A DNA stretch of 43,445 nt from an uncultured Clostridium sp. (GCA_947574235.1 CANPIU010000011.1:1-43445), one strand, 5' to 3'; numbered from the stretch's first letter, positions 18,925-29,379 are shown. Translations and numbers: made by a program. The notes: a model not told the origin generated them from the letters alone.

Positions 18925-21855
18925 ATGAACAGTAAAGAGCTAATATATGAAGGAATTGAAACAGCGTTAATAAATTTTAATTATAAATCAAATATAAATT
19001 ATAGATTACAATTTATAGATAATAATTATAAAGAGGGAAGAAAAGTACTATCTAATATAGAAACAGAACTATTAGATTGCCAAGCTTTTCATTTTAGTGT
19101 GGCCTTTATAACAGATAGTGGCATAGCACCATTGTTACAAACTTTGAAGATTTTAGAAAAACGAAATATAAAAGGAAGGATTTTAACCAGTGACTATCTA
19201 GCATTTACAGAGCCAAAAGCTTTAAAAAGATTATCCCAATTTAAAAATATTACCATAAAAATGTATCAAACTAAAGGAACAATAGAAGGATTTCATACGA
19301 AAGGATACTTATTTGAAAAGGAGAACATTTATAAAATTATCACAGGAAGTTCTAATATGACGCAAAGAGCCTTATCAGTAAATAAAGAATGGAATACTAA
19401 AATAGTATCAACCAATCAAGGAGAATATGCAAGAGAGATAGTAGGAGAATTCAAAAGCTTATGGAATTCACCTTATAGTTTAGATTTTAAAGACTTTATA
19501 GATGACTATGAAGCCTATTACGAAAGAGTAAAAGCAGAAAAAAAGGCAAACCCTGTTATTGAAGTTTTATCAAACAAGGAGAAATTAGAGCCAAATCCCA
19601 TGCAGATGGACTTTATTAATAATATTAAAAAACTTTGTGAAGCAGGAGAGAATAAAGCTTTATTAATTTCGGCTACAGGAACAGGAAAAACTTATGCTTC
19701 TGCTTTTGCTTTGCGTGAAACAAAAACAAAAAAGGCATTGTTTTTAGTACATAGGGAACAAATTGCCAGAAGAGCTATGGAAAGTTACAAGGTAGTGTTT
19801 AGAGATACGAAAAAATTTGGATTACTTTCAGGAAATTCAAAAAACTATGATGCCGAATATTTATTTTCTACGATGCAAACAATGGCCAAACCAGAAGTAT
19901 TGAAAAAATTTGCAAAGGATGAATTTGAGGTAATTGTAATTGATGAAGCACATAGAGTAGGAGCTACTAGCTATCAAAGAATTATAGAACATTTCATGCC
20001 AAAACTATTAATAGGAATGACAGCTTCTCCAGAAAGAACGGATGGATTTGACGTTTACCAAGAATTTGATCATAATATAGCTTGTGAAATACGTTTGCAA
20101 CAAGCTTTAGAGGAGAATTTTATTTGTCCTTTTCATTATTTTGGAATTACGGATATTGATATAGATGGAAATACACAAAATGAAGAAAATCGATTAAAAG
20201 ATTTTAACCTTTTAACTTCTGAAGAGAGGGTTAATTATATCATAGAACAAATTAAGTATTATGGTTATTCAGGAGACAGGGTAAAAGGATTGGTGTTTTG
20301 TAGTTCCAAAAAAGAAGCTGAAAAATTAAGTGAAAAATTTAATCAAAAGGGATATACCACCATTGCACTTACTGGAAAAGATTCACAACAAAAAAGAGAA
20401 GAAGCAATTAACCGATTAGTAACTAACGAGGATGAAGAAAAAATAGATTATATTTTTACAGTAGATATTTTTAATGAAGGAATAGATATACCAGAAATTA
20501 ACCAGGTAATTATGCTAAGACCAACTGAATCGCCAATTGTATTTGTTCAACAATTAGGAAGAGGACTACGAAAAACAGAAGAAAAAGAATATGTTGTGGT
20601 ATTAGATTTCATAGGAAACTATAAAAATAACTTTATGATTCCGATTGCTTTGTCAGGAGACCGTAGTTATAGCAAGGATAATTTACGTAGATATGTCTTA
20701 GAAGGAGGACGCATTATTCCAGGCGCTTCAACAATTCATTTTGATGAAATAGCTAAAAAGAAAATATTTGAAGCAATTGATAGTGCTGATTTTACAGATA
20801 TTAAATTAATCAAAGAGAATTACCAAAATTTAAAGAGTAAAATAGGACATATTCCTGCCTTGTCAGATTTTGATAAATATGGAGAACTGGATGTAATTAG
20901 AATATTTGATAACAAAAGTTTAGGTTCCTATTATAAATTTTTACAGAAATATGAGAAGAACTATAACATTGAATTGTCGGAAAAACAAGAAAAGATAATA
21001 GAATTCATTTCTAAAAAATTAGCGAACGGAAAAAGAGTGCATGAGTTAGAAGCGCTAAAAATAGCGTTAACCAACAAAACAAATATAATTGAAAAATTAA
21101 GGAAGCGAATGAAAAGGAATTATGGAATAGAAATTACACAGTTAGAAATAGATAGTGTAAGTAATGTTCTAACCAATAATTTTTTATCTGGTACAAGTAA
21201 GAATACTTATAAAGAATGTATATTACTAGAAAAAGATAGTAAAAGGGAAGAATATCATATTGCTAAAGATTTTGAAGAAGCATTAGGAAATAAAGAATTT
21301 AAAGATATGGTAGAAGAATTACTTGAATTTGGTATTCACAGATATAAACAAAATTATCATAATCGATATAAAGATACTAATTTTGCGTTATATCAAAAAT
21401 ATACTTATGAAGATGTATGTAAATTGTTAAATTGGAAAAATAATGAAGTGCCACTCAATATCGGAGGCTATAAATTTGATAAGGATACTAAAACTTTACC
21501 AGTTTTTATTAATTATGACAAAAGTGAAAGGATCCAAGATACGATAAAGTATAAAGATCATTTTGTTAGCAATGATAAATTAATAGCTATATCAAAAAGT
21601 AGGAGAAGTAAGAATTCAGAAGATGTTCAGAATTTTGTGAAAGCAGAAGAAAGAGGAATTACCGTTGAATTATTTGTGAGAAAAAATAAGGATGATAAAA
21701 GCTCGAAAGAATTTTATTATTTAGGAAGAATGAAAGCAACAGGGGATTTGAAGGAATTTACGATGACAAATACCAATAAAACAGCAGTAGAAATAGAATG
21801 GGTTTTAGAAACACCAATAAGGGAAGATATTTATGAATATATTGTAAAGGGATAG
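18925..21855 (+). CDS. PLD-like nuclease + superfamily 2 helicase + DUF3427 protein
   Basis: PLD-like FHTKGYLFEKENIYKIITGSSNMTQRAL; Walker A SATGTGKTYASAFAL; DEAH; FVQQLGRGLRKTEEKEY; C-terminal DUF3427-like region. Confidence 0.92.
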   Translation: MNSKELIYEGIETALINFNYKSNINYRLQFIDNNYKEGRKVLSNIETELLDCQAFHFSVAFITDSGIAPLLQTLKILEKRNIKGRILTSDYLAFTEPKALKRLSQFKNITIKMYQTKGTIEGFHTKGYLFEKENIYKIITGSSNMTQRALSVNKEWNTKIVSTNQGEYAREIVGEFKSLWNSPYSLDFKDFIDDYEAYYERVKAEKKANPVIEVLSNKEKLEPNPMQMDFINNIKKLCEAGENKALLISATGTGKTYASAFALRETKTKKALFLVHREQIARRAMESYKVVFRDTKKFGLLSGNSKNYDAEYLFSTMQTMAKPEVLKKFAKDEFEVIVIDEAHRVGATSYQRIIEHFMPKLLIGMTASPERTDGFDVYQEFDHNIACEIRLQQALEENFICPFHYFGITDIDIDGNTQNEENRLKDFNLLTSEERVNYIIEQIKYYGYSGDRVKGLVFCSSKKEAEKLSEKFNQKGYTTIALTGKDSQQKREEAINRLVTNEDEEKIDYIFTVDIFNEGIDIPEINQVIMLRPTESPIVFVQQLGRGLRKTEEKEYVVVLDFIGNYKNNFMIPIALSGDRSYSKDNLRRYVLEGGRIIPGASTIHFDEIAKKKIFEAIDSADFTDIKLIKENYQNLKSKIGHIPALSDFDKYGELDVIRIFDNKSLGSYYKFLQKYEKNYNIELSEKQEKIIEFISKKLANGKRVHELEALKIALTNKTNIIEKLRKRMKRNYGIEITQLEIDSVSNVLTNNFLSGTSKNTYKECILLEKDSKREEYHIAKDFEEALGNKEFKDMVEELLEFGIHRYKQNYHNRYKDTNFALYQKYTYEDVCKLLNWKNNEVPLNIGGYKFDKDTKTLPVFINYDKSERIQDTIKYKDHFVSNDKLIAISKSRRSKNSEDVQNFVKAEERGITVELFVRKNKDDKSSKEFYYLGRMKATGDLKEFTMTNTNKTAVEIEWVLETPIREDIYEYIVKG

Positions 21856-21865
21856 TGGAGGAAAA

Positions 21866-22252
21866 ATGAAAGTAATTAAAGTAGTAGCAGCAATTATCAT
21901 AAAGGATGATAAAATTTTTGCAACACAACGAGGTTATGGAGAATTTAAAGATGGTTGGGAATTTCCTGGTGGGAAAATAGAAGAAGGAGAAGGACCAGAG
22001 GAAGCAATTATAAGAGAGATAAAAGAAGAATTAGATATTGATATTAAAGTAGAGGAACTATTTGATACTGTAGAATATGATTATCCTAACTTTCATTTAT
22101 CAATGAATTGTTTCTTGTGTCACATAACAACAGGAGAAATTGTACTAAAAGAGCATGAAGCTGCAAAATGGCTATCTAAAAATGAGCTTGATACAGTGGA
22201 TTGGTTGCCAGCTGATAGAGGTTTAATAGAGAAACTAGGTAATATGAAGTAG
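21866..22252 (+). CDS. NUDIX (deoxy)nucleoside triphosphate pyrophosphohydrolase, MutT-like
   Basis: WEFPGGKIEEGEGPEEAIIREIKEELDIDI NUDIX box. Confidence 0.95.
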   Translation: MKVIKVVAAIIIKDDKIFATQRGYGEFKDGWEFPGGKIEEGEGPEEAIIREIKEELDIDIKVEELFDTVEYDYPNFHLSMNCFLCHITTGEIVLKEHEAAKWLSKNELDTVDWLPADRGLIEKLGNMK

Positions 22253-22261
22253 GTGAAGAAA

Positions 22262-23186
22262 ATGAATAAGGAACAAAATACAACACAAATCAATATCAAT
22301 TGGTATCCGGGTCACATGGCAAAGACTAGAAGGCAAATAGAACAAGACTTAAAAATTGTTGACATAGTGATTGAATTACTAGATGCTAGAATACCAATTT
22401 CAAGTCAAAATCCAGATATTGCTAACATAACGAGAGGAAAGAAAAAAATTATCGTATTAAACAAATGTGATTTAGCAGATGAAAAGAAAAATCAGCAATG
22501 GATACAATTTTTTGAAAACAAAGGAATACCAGCTGTATTAACAGATTCAAATTCGGGAAAGGGAATCGACCAATGCATCCGAAAAATAGAAAGCATGATG
22601 AGTGAAGATTTACAAAACCAAGCTAATAAAGGAAGAATTGGAAGAAAAATCAGAGCCATGATACTTCGGAATACCCAATATTGGAAAATCTTCTTTCATC
22701 AACCGAATTTCCAAAAGAACGACGGCAGGTGTAGGAAACAAGCCAGGAGTAACCAAACAAAAACAATGGATACGTATTAATGACAAAATCGAGTTATTAG
22801 ATACACCAGGGGTACTATGGCCAAAATTTGAAAGTCAAGAAGTAGCCTTAAATCTTGCTTTTACAGGAACCATTAAAGAAGATATCTTAGAAAGAGTAGA
22901 CATTGCCTATTACCTTACAAAATTTTTAGTAAGAAATAATCCAGAAAAATTATGCGAAAGATACAAAATAACCAAAGAAATGATAGAAGAAAAATTAAAA
23001 CAAGAGCAAGCAGAAAATGAAAATATTTATGAAATCATGCTAGAAATCGGAAAAAAGAGAGGTTGCATTATTTCAGGAGGAAACGTGGATGAAGAAAAAA
23101 CAGCACGAATACTTTTAGACGAATTTAAAAATGGTGTCATGGGAAAGATAACAATCGAATGTCCTGGTAGGGATGGTTCTAAATAG
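22262..23186 (+). CDS. rbgA: Ribosome biogenesis GTPase RbgA/YlqF, read with a +1 frameshift at CGG 22667-22669
   Basis: Frame 0 NWYPGHMAKTRRQIEQDL...IRAMIL, then +1 frame GIPNIGKSSFINRISKRTTAGVGNKPGVTKQKQWIRIN...LLDTPGVLWPKF...GCIISGGNVD. Confidence 0.93.
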
Positions 23187-23211
23187 GACATGATAAAGAG
23201 GAAAGTAGAAA

Positions 23212-23625
23212 ATGGAAGATTGGATTGGGTTAAACAGACCAGAAGAAGAAATTAATCTACTATCGCCACTAACGTGGGCGTATGTAGGAGATTGTGTTTA
23301 TGAATTGTATATCAGAACGAATTTGGTAAATCAAACGAATTTAAAGCCACATAAATTACATATCGAAACGATTAAATATGTGAAAGCTAGAAGTCAAGCA
23401 AAGTTATTAGAGAAAATTTATGAGAATTTAACAGAAGAAGAAAAGGATATTGTAAGACGTGGAAGAAATGCGGAAAGTCATCATTTGCCTAAAAATGCAA
23501 ATGTACAAGAATATCGATATGCAACAGCTTTTGAGGCTTTGATAGGTTATTTGTATTTAACGAAGAAAACAAAGAGATTGAAAGAAATTTTAGCGTTAGC
23601 GGTTGACGAAATGGCAAAAAGATGA
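23212..23625 (+). CDS. mrnC: Mini-ribonuclease III
   Basis: LSPLTWAYVGDCVYELYIRTNLV; RRGRNAESHHLPKNANVQEYRYATAFEALIGYLYL. Confidence 0.95.
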   Translation: MEDWIGLNRPEEEINLLSPLTWAYVGDCVYELYIRTNLVNQTNLKPHKLHIETIKYVKARSQAKLLEKIYENLTEEEKDIVRRGRNAESHHLPKNANVQEYRYATAFEALIGYLYLTKKTKRLKEILALAVDEMAKR

Positions 23626-23648
23626 TATAACTAAAGAGTAGTCAACAA

Positions 23649-23723
23649 GGCCCCTTGGTCAAGCGGTTAAGACGCCACCCTCTCAAGGTGGAATCATGGG
23701 TTCGATTCCCGTAGGGGTCACCA
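23649..23723 (+). tRNA. tRNA-Glu(CTC)
   Basis: Cloverleaf: acceptor ggcccct/aggggtc, anticodon arm ccacc-CTCTCAA-ggtgg, TpsiC arm, encoded CCA. Confidence 0.9.
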
Positions 23724-23758
23724 GAATTTCAATGTAAAATTGAAAGATAGGTGAAAAA

Positions 23759-24415
23759 ATGCAAGATAAATACGAACTAACACAAGAAGAAAACATATTT
23801 TTAGCCAAAAAAATGTTAGTAAACAATATCTATAGTAATGCTAAGATAGAAGGTTGCAATGTCACTTTTCCGGAAACAGAAACCATATTAAATGGAGTAA
23901 ATGTGCCAAATGTAACATTAGAGGATATACAATGTATTTTAAATTTAAGAGATGCATGGAAATATTTAATAACAACAGTTGAAAACGAATTTAATTTAGA
24001 ATATATCTGTAAAATTAATGAATATGTTGCTAGGAACGAGTCTCTGCAATGGGGAGCATTAAGAACAGGAAAGGTACTAATATCTGGAACAGAATATGTA
24101 CCAGATATACCAAGGCAAGAAGAGGTGAAAAAACACATAAAAGAGATTTTAGCAATTGAAAATGTAACAACAAGAGCAATTCAATATATGCTTTATGGTA
24201 TGAGAAGCCAATTATTTTGGGATGGAAATAAACGAACTAGCTTAATTTGTGCTAATAAAATTTTAATTCAAAAGGGAAAAGGAATTTTAATGGTACAGGA
24301 CAAATATTTAAAAGAGTTTAGTGAATTGTTAACAAATTATTATGATACCAATCAAAGCAAGAAAATAGAAGAATTCTTATACAAGTATTGTATATTTGGA
24401 ATTGATAAAGTTTAA
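23759..24415 (+). CDS. Fic/DOC-like protein
   Basis: MLYGMRSQLFWDGNKRTSLICANKIL approximates the Fic motif (FWDGNKRT). Confidence 0.75.
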   Translation: MQDKYELTQEENIFLAKKMLVNNIYSNAKIEGCNVTFPETETILNGVNVPNVTLEDIQCILNLRDAWKYLITTVENEFNLEYICKINEYVARNESLQWGALRTGKVLISGTEYVPDIPRQEEVKKHIKEILAIENVTTRAIQYMLYGMRSQLFWDGNKRTSLICANKILIQKGKGILMVQDKYLKEFSELLTNYYDTNQSKKIEEFLYKYCIFGIDKV

Positions 24416-24500
24416 AAGGGAGTAGCTTTTTATTACTAATCAACAGTCGCGATATTATTAAATATCTGGTTAGTAAGGCTAAACTAGTCAAGCGAGACTT
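24414..24500 (+). ncRNA. yybP-ykoY-type (Mn2+) riboswitch
   Basis: aaaagGGAGTAGC...tcaacaGTCGcgat...atctGGTta...aGGCtaaact...agcGAGACtttt matches the conserved family blocks; upstream of a P-type ATPase. Confidence 0.85.
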
Positions 24501-24541
24501 TTAAGAGGAATAGAAAAATATTCCTTTTAGAAGTCTTTTTG
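24495..24541 (+). terminator. Intrinsic terminator of the riboswitch expression platform
   Basis: agacttttaagaggaata-gaaaaa-tattccttttagaagtctttttg. Confidence 0.85.
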
Positions 24542-24591
24542 TTATTAAAATACAAAAAATGTTAAGAATATTAAAAAAGGAGTGGTTAAAA

Positions 24592-27315
24592 ATGGAACAC
24601 AAAAAATGGTACAATTATGAAAGCGAAGAAGTAGAAAAGGAATTACAAACCAATCAAGAGAAAGGATTGACAACTAAGGAAGTTCAAAAAAGACAAGAAA
24701 AATATGGACTAAATCAATTAGAGACTGGAAAGAAGAAAAGTTTAATCCAAAGATTTGCAGACCAATTTAAAGACTTTTCTATTATTGTATTAATCATAGC
24801 AGCTGTTGTATCAGGAGCCGTTGGAATTGCAGAAGGAGAAGGAATAACAGATACGATTATCATTTTAATTGTTGTACTTGTCAATGCTATCATAGGAGTA
24901 ACCCAAGAAGCCAAAGCAGAAAAATCATTGGAGGCTTTGCAAAAACTAACAGACCATGCAGCCAAAGTAATGCGAAATGGAGAAATTACTGTGGTTCCTG
25001 CTAAAGAATTAGTCCTAGGAGACATTGTAGTATTAGATACAGGAGACTATATTCCAGCAGACTTAAGAATAATCGAAGCCGTTAACTTAAAATCACAAGA
25101 GGCTTCTTTAACAGGGGAATCTGTACCAGTAGAAAAAGTGACGAACAAAATTGAAGGCGAGGAAGTTGGAATCGGCGATAGAGTTAATATGCTATTTTCC
25201 TCAAGCTTAGTTACCTATGGTAGAGGAAAAGGAATTGTAGTGGAAACTGGTATGACAACAGAGGTTGGAAAGATAGCAGGTATGATAAATAGTACCGAAA
25301 AACAAGAAACCCCTTTGCAACAAAAATTAAATAAATTAGGAAAAACATTAGGGATGGCAGCACTTGCTATTTGTGCTTTTATCTTTGTAATCGGTTTAAT
25401 ACAAGGAAAAGAACCAATCCATATGTTTATGACAGCAGTAAGCCTTGCTGTTGCAGCCATACCAGAAGGATTAGTAGCCGTATCCACTATCGTATTAGCC
25501 ATTGGTGTGCAAAAAATGGTCAAGAAAAATGCCATTGTAAAAAGATTGCCAGCAGTGGAAACTTTAGGTAGTAGTACCGTTATTTGTTCTGACAAAACAG
25601 GAACATTAACCCAAAATAAAATGACAGTAGAAAAAATATTTATTAATAGTGAAACCAAAGATTTAGAAAACGTAAAGGAAATTAGCGAAGATATCAATAA
25701 ATTGGTCTATGCCAATATGTTATGTAATGATACCAAAATTGCAAAGGACGGGAGCCTAACAGGAGACCCAACAGAAACGGCATTAGTGGATATGGCTTTT
25801 AAGTTGGATTTTGACCCAAGTATTTATGATAGAACACCACGTTTAAACGAAGTTCCTTTCGACTCAGACAGAAAATTAATGACAACGGTCAACGAGCAAA
25901 ATGGCAAATATATTGTTTATACCAAAGGTGGTGTAGATGAATTATTGAAAAACTGCCGAGCTTATTTGAGTCATGGAGAAATCAAACAAGACTTAGAAAA
26001 TTATGCTGTTACTATTAGAGAGAACAATGAAGCAATGGCAAAAGAAGCACTAAGAGTCTTAGCATGTGCTTATAAAGAAATCGACCATAAACCAACGGAT
26101 GAAGAAATGAAAAAGATAGAGAGTGACTTAATATTTATTGGGATGGTAGGGATGATTGACCCACCAAGAGAGGAAGCAAAAGTTGCAGTAGAAAAGTGTA
26201 AAACAGCAGGCATTAAAACGGTAATGATTACAGGAGACCATAAAATCACAGCAACAGCGATTGCTAAGAAGTTAGGAATTTTAGAAAAAGAAGACGAAGC
26301 TATTACAGGGTTAGAACTTGAAAAAATGTCAGACGAAGAATTGGAAAAAAGAGTTAGGCAATTTTCTGTTTATGCCAGAGTATCACCAGAGCATAAAGTT
26401 AGAATTGTAAAAGCTTGGCAAAAAAATGGAGAAGTAGTTGCCATGACAGGAGATGGCGTTAATGATAGTCCAGCTCTTAAAACTTCAGACATTGGTTGTG
26501 CGATGGGGATGGTTGGAACAGATGTAGCCAAAGAGGCAGCAGACGTTATTTTAACCGATGATAATTTTGCTACTATTGTATCAGCCGTAGAAGAGGGAAG
26601 AAGAATTTACGATAATATTTTAAAAGTAATTCAATTTCTATTATCTAGCAATGTAGGAGAAATTGTAGTATTATTTTTAGCCACTCTTTGTACCCCATTG
26701 TTTGCTAATTGGTTTGGCATAACCGATATTTCTCGTTTGGAAATTTTACTACCCATCCATATTTTATGGATAAACTTAGTAACAGATTCCCTTCCAGCCT
26801 TAGCATTAGCCTTTGACCCAGCCAATGCAGATATCATGAAAAGAAAGCCAACCAAGCCAGGTAAAGGTGTGTTTACGAAAGGGATGACATGGCGTGTTAT
26901 ATACCAGGGGGCTATGATAGGATTACTAACCTTAGCAGCATTTATAATAGGATTGGCTACTACCAATGAGCCAATTGATGGTTTGACATTGGATGAGTCC
27001 AAAATAGAAGTAGGCCAAACGATGGCATTTGTTACGCTAGCTTTATCAGAATTAGTTCATGTATTTAATGTAAGAAATAATAAACAGTCAGTATTTAAAA
27101 CGAAAGTATTTAATAATAGCAAGTTGGTTTGGGCGATACTTGCGTCAGCAGCCTTAATGTTTGTAATTCTTGCGGTTCCAGCATTAAGAAATATCTTTAG
27201 CATACCATTACTTCCAACAGAAAATGTACTTGAATTAATAGGTCTAATTTTAGCACCACTTGTGATTGTAGAGTTGTTTAAGTTATTTAAGATTAATACA
27301 GCGAAGGATGAATAA
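24592..27315 (+). CDS. Calcium-translocating P-type ATPase
   Basis: TVICSDKTGTLTQNKMTVEKIF; MITGDHKITA; MTGDGVNDSPALK; PEGL. Confidence 0.96.
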   Translation: MEHKKWYNYESEEVEKELQTNQEKGLTTKEVQKRQEKYGLNQLETGKKKSLIQRFADQFKDFSIIVLIIAAVVSGAVGIAEGEGITDTIIILIVVLVNAIIGVTQEAKAEKSLEALQKLTDHAAKVMRNGEITVVPAKELVLGDIVVLDTGDYIPADLRIIEAVNLKSQEASLTGESVPVEKVTNKIEGEEVGIGDRVNMLFSSSLVTYGRGKGIVVETGMTTEVGKIAGMINSTEKQETPLQQKLNKLGKTLGMAALAICAFIFVIGLIQGKEPIHMFMTAVSLAVAAIPEGLVAVSTIVLAIGVQKMVKKNAIVKRLPAVETLGSSTVICSDKTGTLTQNKMTVEKIFINSETKDLENVKEISEDINKLVYANMLCNDTKIAKDGSLTGDPTETALVDMAFKLDFDPSIYDRTPRLNEVPFDSDRKLMTTVNEQNGKYIVYTKGGVDELLKNCRAYLSHGEIKQDLENYAVTIRENNEAMAKEALRVLACAYKEIDHKPTDEEMKKIESDLIFIGMVGMIDPPREEAKVAVEKCKTAGIKTVMITGDHKITATAIAKKLGILEKEDEAITGLELEKMSDEELEKRVRQFSVYARVSPEHKVRIVKAWQKNGEVVAMTGDGVNDSPALKTSDIGCAMGMVGTDVAKEAADVILTDDNFATIVSAVEEGRRIYDNILKVIQFLLSSNVGEIVVLFLATLCTPLFANWFGITDISRLEILLPIHILWINLVTDSLPALALAFDPANADIMKRKPTKPGKGVFTKGMTWRVIYQGAMIGLLTLAAFIIGLATTNEPIDGLTLDESKIEVGQTMAFVTLALSELVHVFNVRNNKQSVFKTKVFNNSKLVWAILASAALMFVILAVPALRNIFSIPLLPTENVLELIGLILAPLVIVELFKLFKINTAKDE

Positions 27316-27528
27316 AGTGGGATATTAAACGAAATTTAGTTGCTATTTTCATATAGATATGGTAATATAATGCAAGAAAGAGGGAAAACTAAAACAAGAG
27401 ATATGTCCCTTTTGCACATTTTTGTGCAAAAGGAAACGTACCTAAAGGTATAACTTATCTGTACGCATTAAAAATGCTACAGCTAAGAAATCCCTGATGC
27501 ACCTCGATGCACATAGGAGAGTGAGAAA

Positions 27529-29106
27529 ATGAGTGATAAATTTTATGTAACAACACCAATCTACTACCCAAGTGGGAGATATCATATAGGAACGGCTTAT
27601 ACAACAGTACTTGCAGACAGTATGAAGCGTTACCACAAATTAAAAGGAAAAGATTGTTACATGTTAACAGGAGCCGATGAACACGGACAGAAAATTGAAA
27701 AAAAGGCAAAAGAGGCAGGAAAAACGCCACAAGAATATGTCGATGAAATGGCAGTTATGGCAAAAGAATTGTGGGCTAACATGAAGATTGATTATGACGA
27801 TTTTATTCGAACCACAGACAAAAGGCATGAGGAAGTCGTACAAAAAATATTTGACCGATTTTTACAACAAGGTGATATCTATAAAGGCCAATATGAAGGT
27901 TGGTATTGTATTCCTTGTGAGACCTTTTTTACCGAAACGCAATTGGTCGATGGAAAGTGCCCAGATTGTGGTAGAGAAGTAGAATTAATGAAAGAGGAAT
28001 CTTATTTCTTTAACATGAAGAAATATGCTAATAGACTGCTAAAATATTACGAAGACCATCCCAATTTTATTAAACCAGAATACAGAAAAAATGAGATGAT
28101 TAACAACTTTATTAAGCCAGGACTAGAAGATTTATGTGTAAGTAGAACATCTTTTGATTGGGGGATTCCCGTAACCAAAGACCCAAAACATGTTGTATAT
28201 GTATGGCTAGATGCGCTAACCAATTATATTACAGCCTTAGGTTATTTATCAGAAGATGAAACACGATTTCAAAAATACTGGCCAGCAGACTTACAAATCG
28301 TAGGAAAAGACATTGCCAGATTTCACTTAATCTATTGGCCAATTTTTCTAATGGCCTTGGACTTGCCATTACCAAAAACCATTTTAGTGCATAACTGGAT
28401 TATGATGAAAGATGGAAAAATGTCAAAATCAAAAGGAAATGTAATTTACCCTGAAACTTTAATCGAGCGTTATGGCTTAGACAGTGTTCGCTATTTCTTA
28501 CTAAGAGAAATGCCAGTCTCACAAGACGGAATTTTTTCACCAGAAGCCTTTGTCGAAAGATATAATTTTGACCTATGTAATGACTTAAGTAATCTATTAA
28601 ATCGAACCATATCTATGGTAAACAAATATTTTGAGGGAAATATTCCAGCTTATAATGGAACCCCAAACGAAGTAGACAAAGAACTAGAAGAATATGCACT
28701 AGCACAAATAGAAGCCTTTGAAGAAAAATGGAACAACTATGAAATAGCCAATAGCATCCAAGAAATTTGGAACTTAATTGCTAGAACCAACAAATATATC
28801 GATGAGACTATGCCATGGGCCTTAGCCAAAGAAGAACAAACCAAAAAATTACAATCTTGTATGTATCACTTAGTTGAAAACCTAAGGAAAATAGCGATTT
28901 TAATCAGTCCTTTTATGGAAGAAACAGCCAATAATATTTTTAGACAACTAGGAATTGAAAAAATCGACATGAAAAACTGGAAAAATTTGAAAACTTATGA
29001 TACAATAGAAAAAACAAAAGTAATCCCAAAAGGAGAACCTATTTTTATGAGATTAAACGCAGAAGAAGAAGTAGATTTTCTAAAAAAAGTAATGAAGGGA
29101 GAATAG
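27529..29106 (+). CDS. metG: Methionyl-tRNA synthetase
   Basis: TTPIYYPSGRYHIGTAYTTVLAD (HIGH-like); KMSKSKGN; CPDCG zinc motif. Confidence 0.96.
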   Translation: MSDKFYVTTPIYYPSGRYHIGTAYTTVLADSMKRYHKLKGKDCYMLTGADEHGQKIEKKAKEAGKTPQEYVDEMAVMAKELWANMKIDYDDFIRTTDKRHEEVVQKIFDRFLQQGDIYKGQYEGWYCIPCETFFTETQLVDGKCPDCGREVELMKEESYFFNMKKYANRLLKYYEDHPNFIKPEYRKNEMINNFIKPGLEDLCVSRTSFDWGIPVTKDPKHVVYVWLDALTNYITALGYLSEDETRFQKYWPADLQIVGKDIARFHLIYWPIFLMALDLPLPKTILVHNWIMMKDGKMSKSKGNVIYPETLIERYGLDSVRYFLLREMPVSQDGIFSPEAFVERYNFDLCNDLSNLLNRTISMVNKYFEGNIPAYNGTPNEVDKELEEYALAQIEAFEEKWNNYEIANSIQEIWNLIARTNKYIDETMPWALAKEEQTKKLQSCMYHLVENLRKIAILISPFMEETANNIFRQLGIEKIDMKNWKNLKTYDTIEKTKVIPKGEPIFMRLNAEEEVDFLKKVMKGE

Positions 29107-29108
29107 AT

Positions 29109-29264
29109 ATGGGAGAAACAAAAGAAAATAAAAAAGCAAAAAAAGGAAAACATAAAGAAAAGGCAACCATTGGAGACATTATATTTCGAGTGTTAATCGT
29201 AGGAGCAATTTTTTGTATAGCCATTATAGCATATGTTTTCTATTTAAGAGGAATTGCTAATTAA
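29109..29264 (+). CDS. Small 51-aa single-TM protein (absent from the supplied ORF track)
   Basis: MGETKENKKAKKGKHKEKATIGDIIFRVLIVGAIFCIAIIAYVFYLRGIAN; immediately downstream of metG, before a terminator. Confidence 0.65.
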   Translation: MGETKENKKAKKGKHKEKATIGDIIFRVLIVGAIFCIAIIAYVFYLRGIAN

Positions 29265-29270
29265 AAATAT

Positions 29271-29310
29271 TAAAAATGATAAGCTTTTTAAAAAGTTTAT
29301 CATTTTTTAG
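29271..29310 (+). terminator. Intrinsic terminator
   Basis: aaaaatgataagctttttaaaaagtttatcatttttt. Confidence 0.8.
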
Positions 29311-29379
29311 GTAAAGGACTACAAAAAACTTTTAAAATAGTATATAATAGAAAAAAATCACAAAAGGGATGTAAAATTA

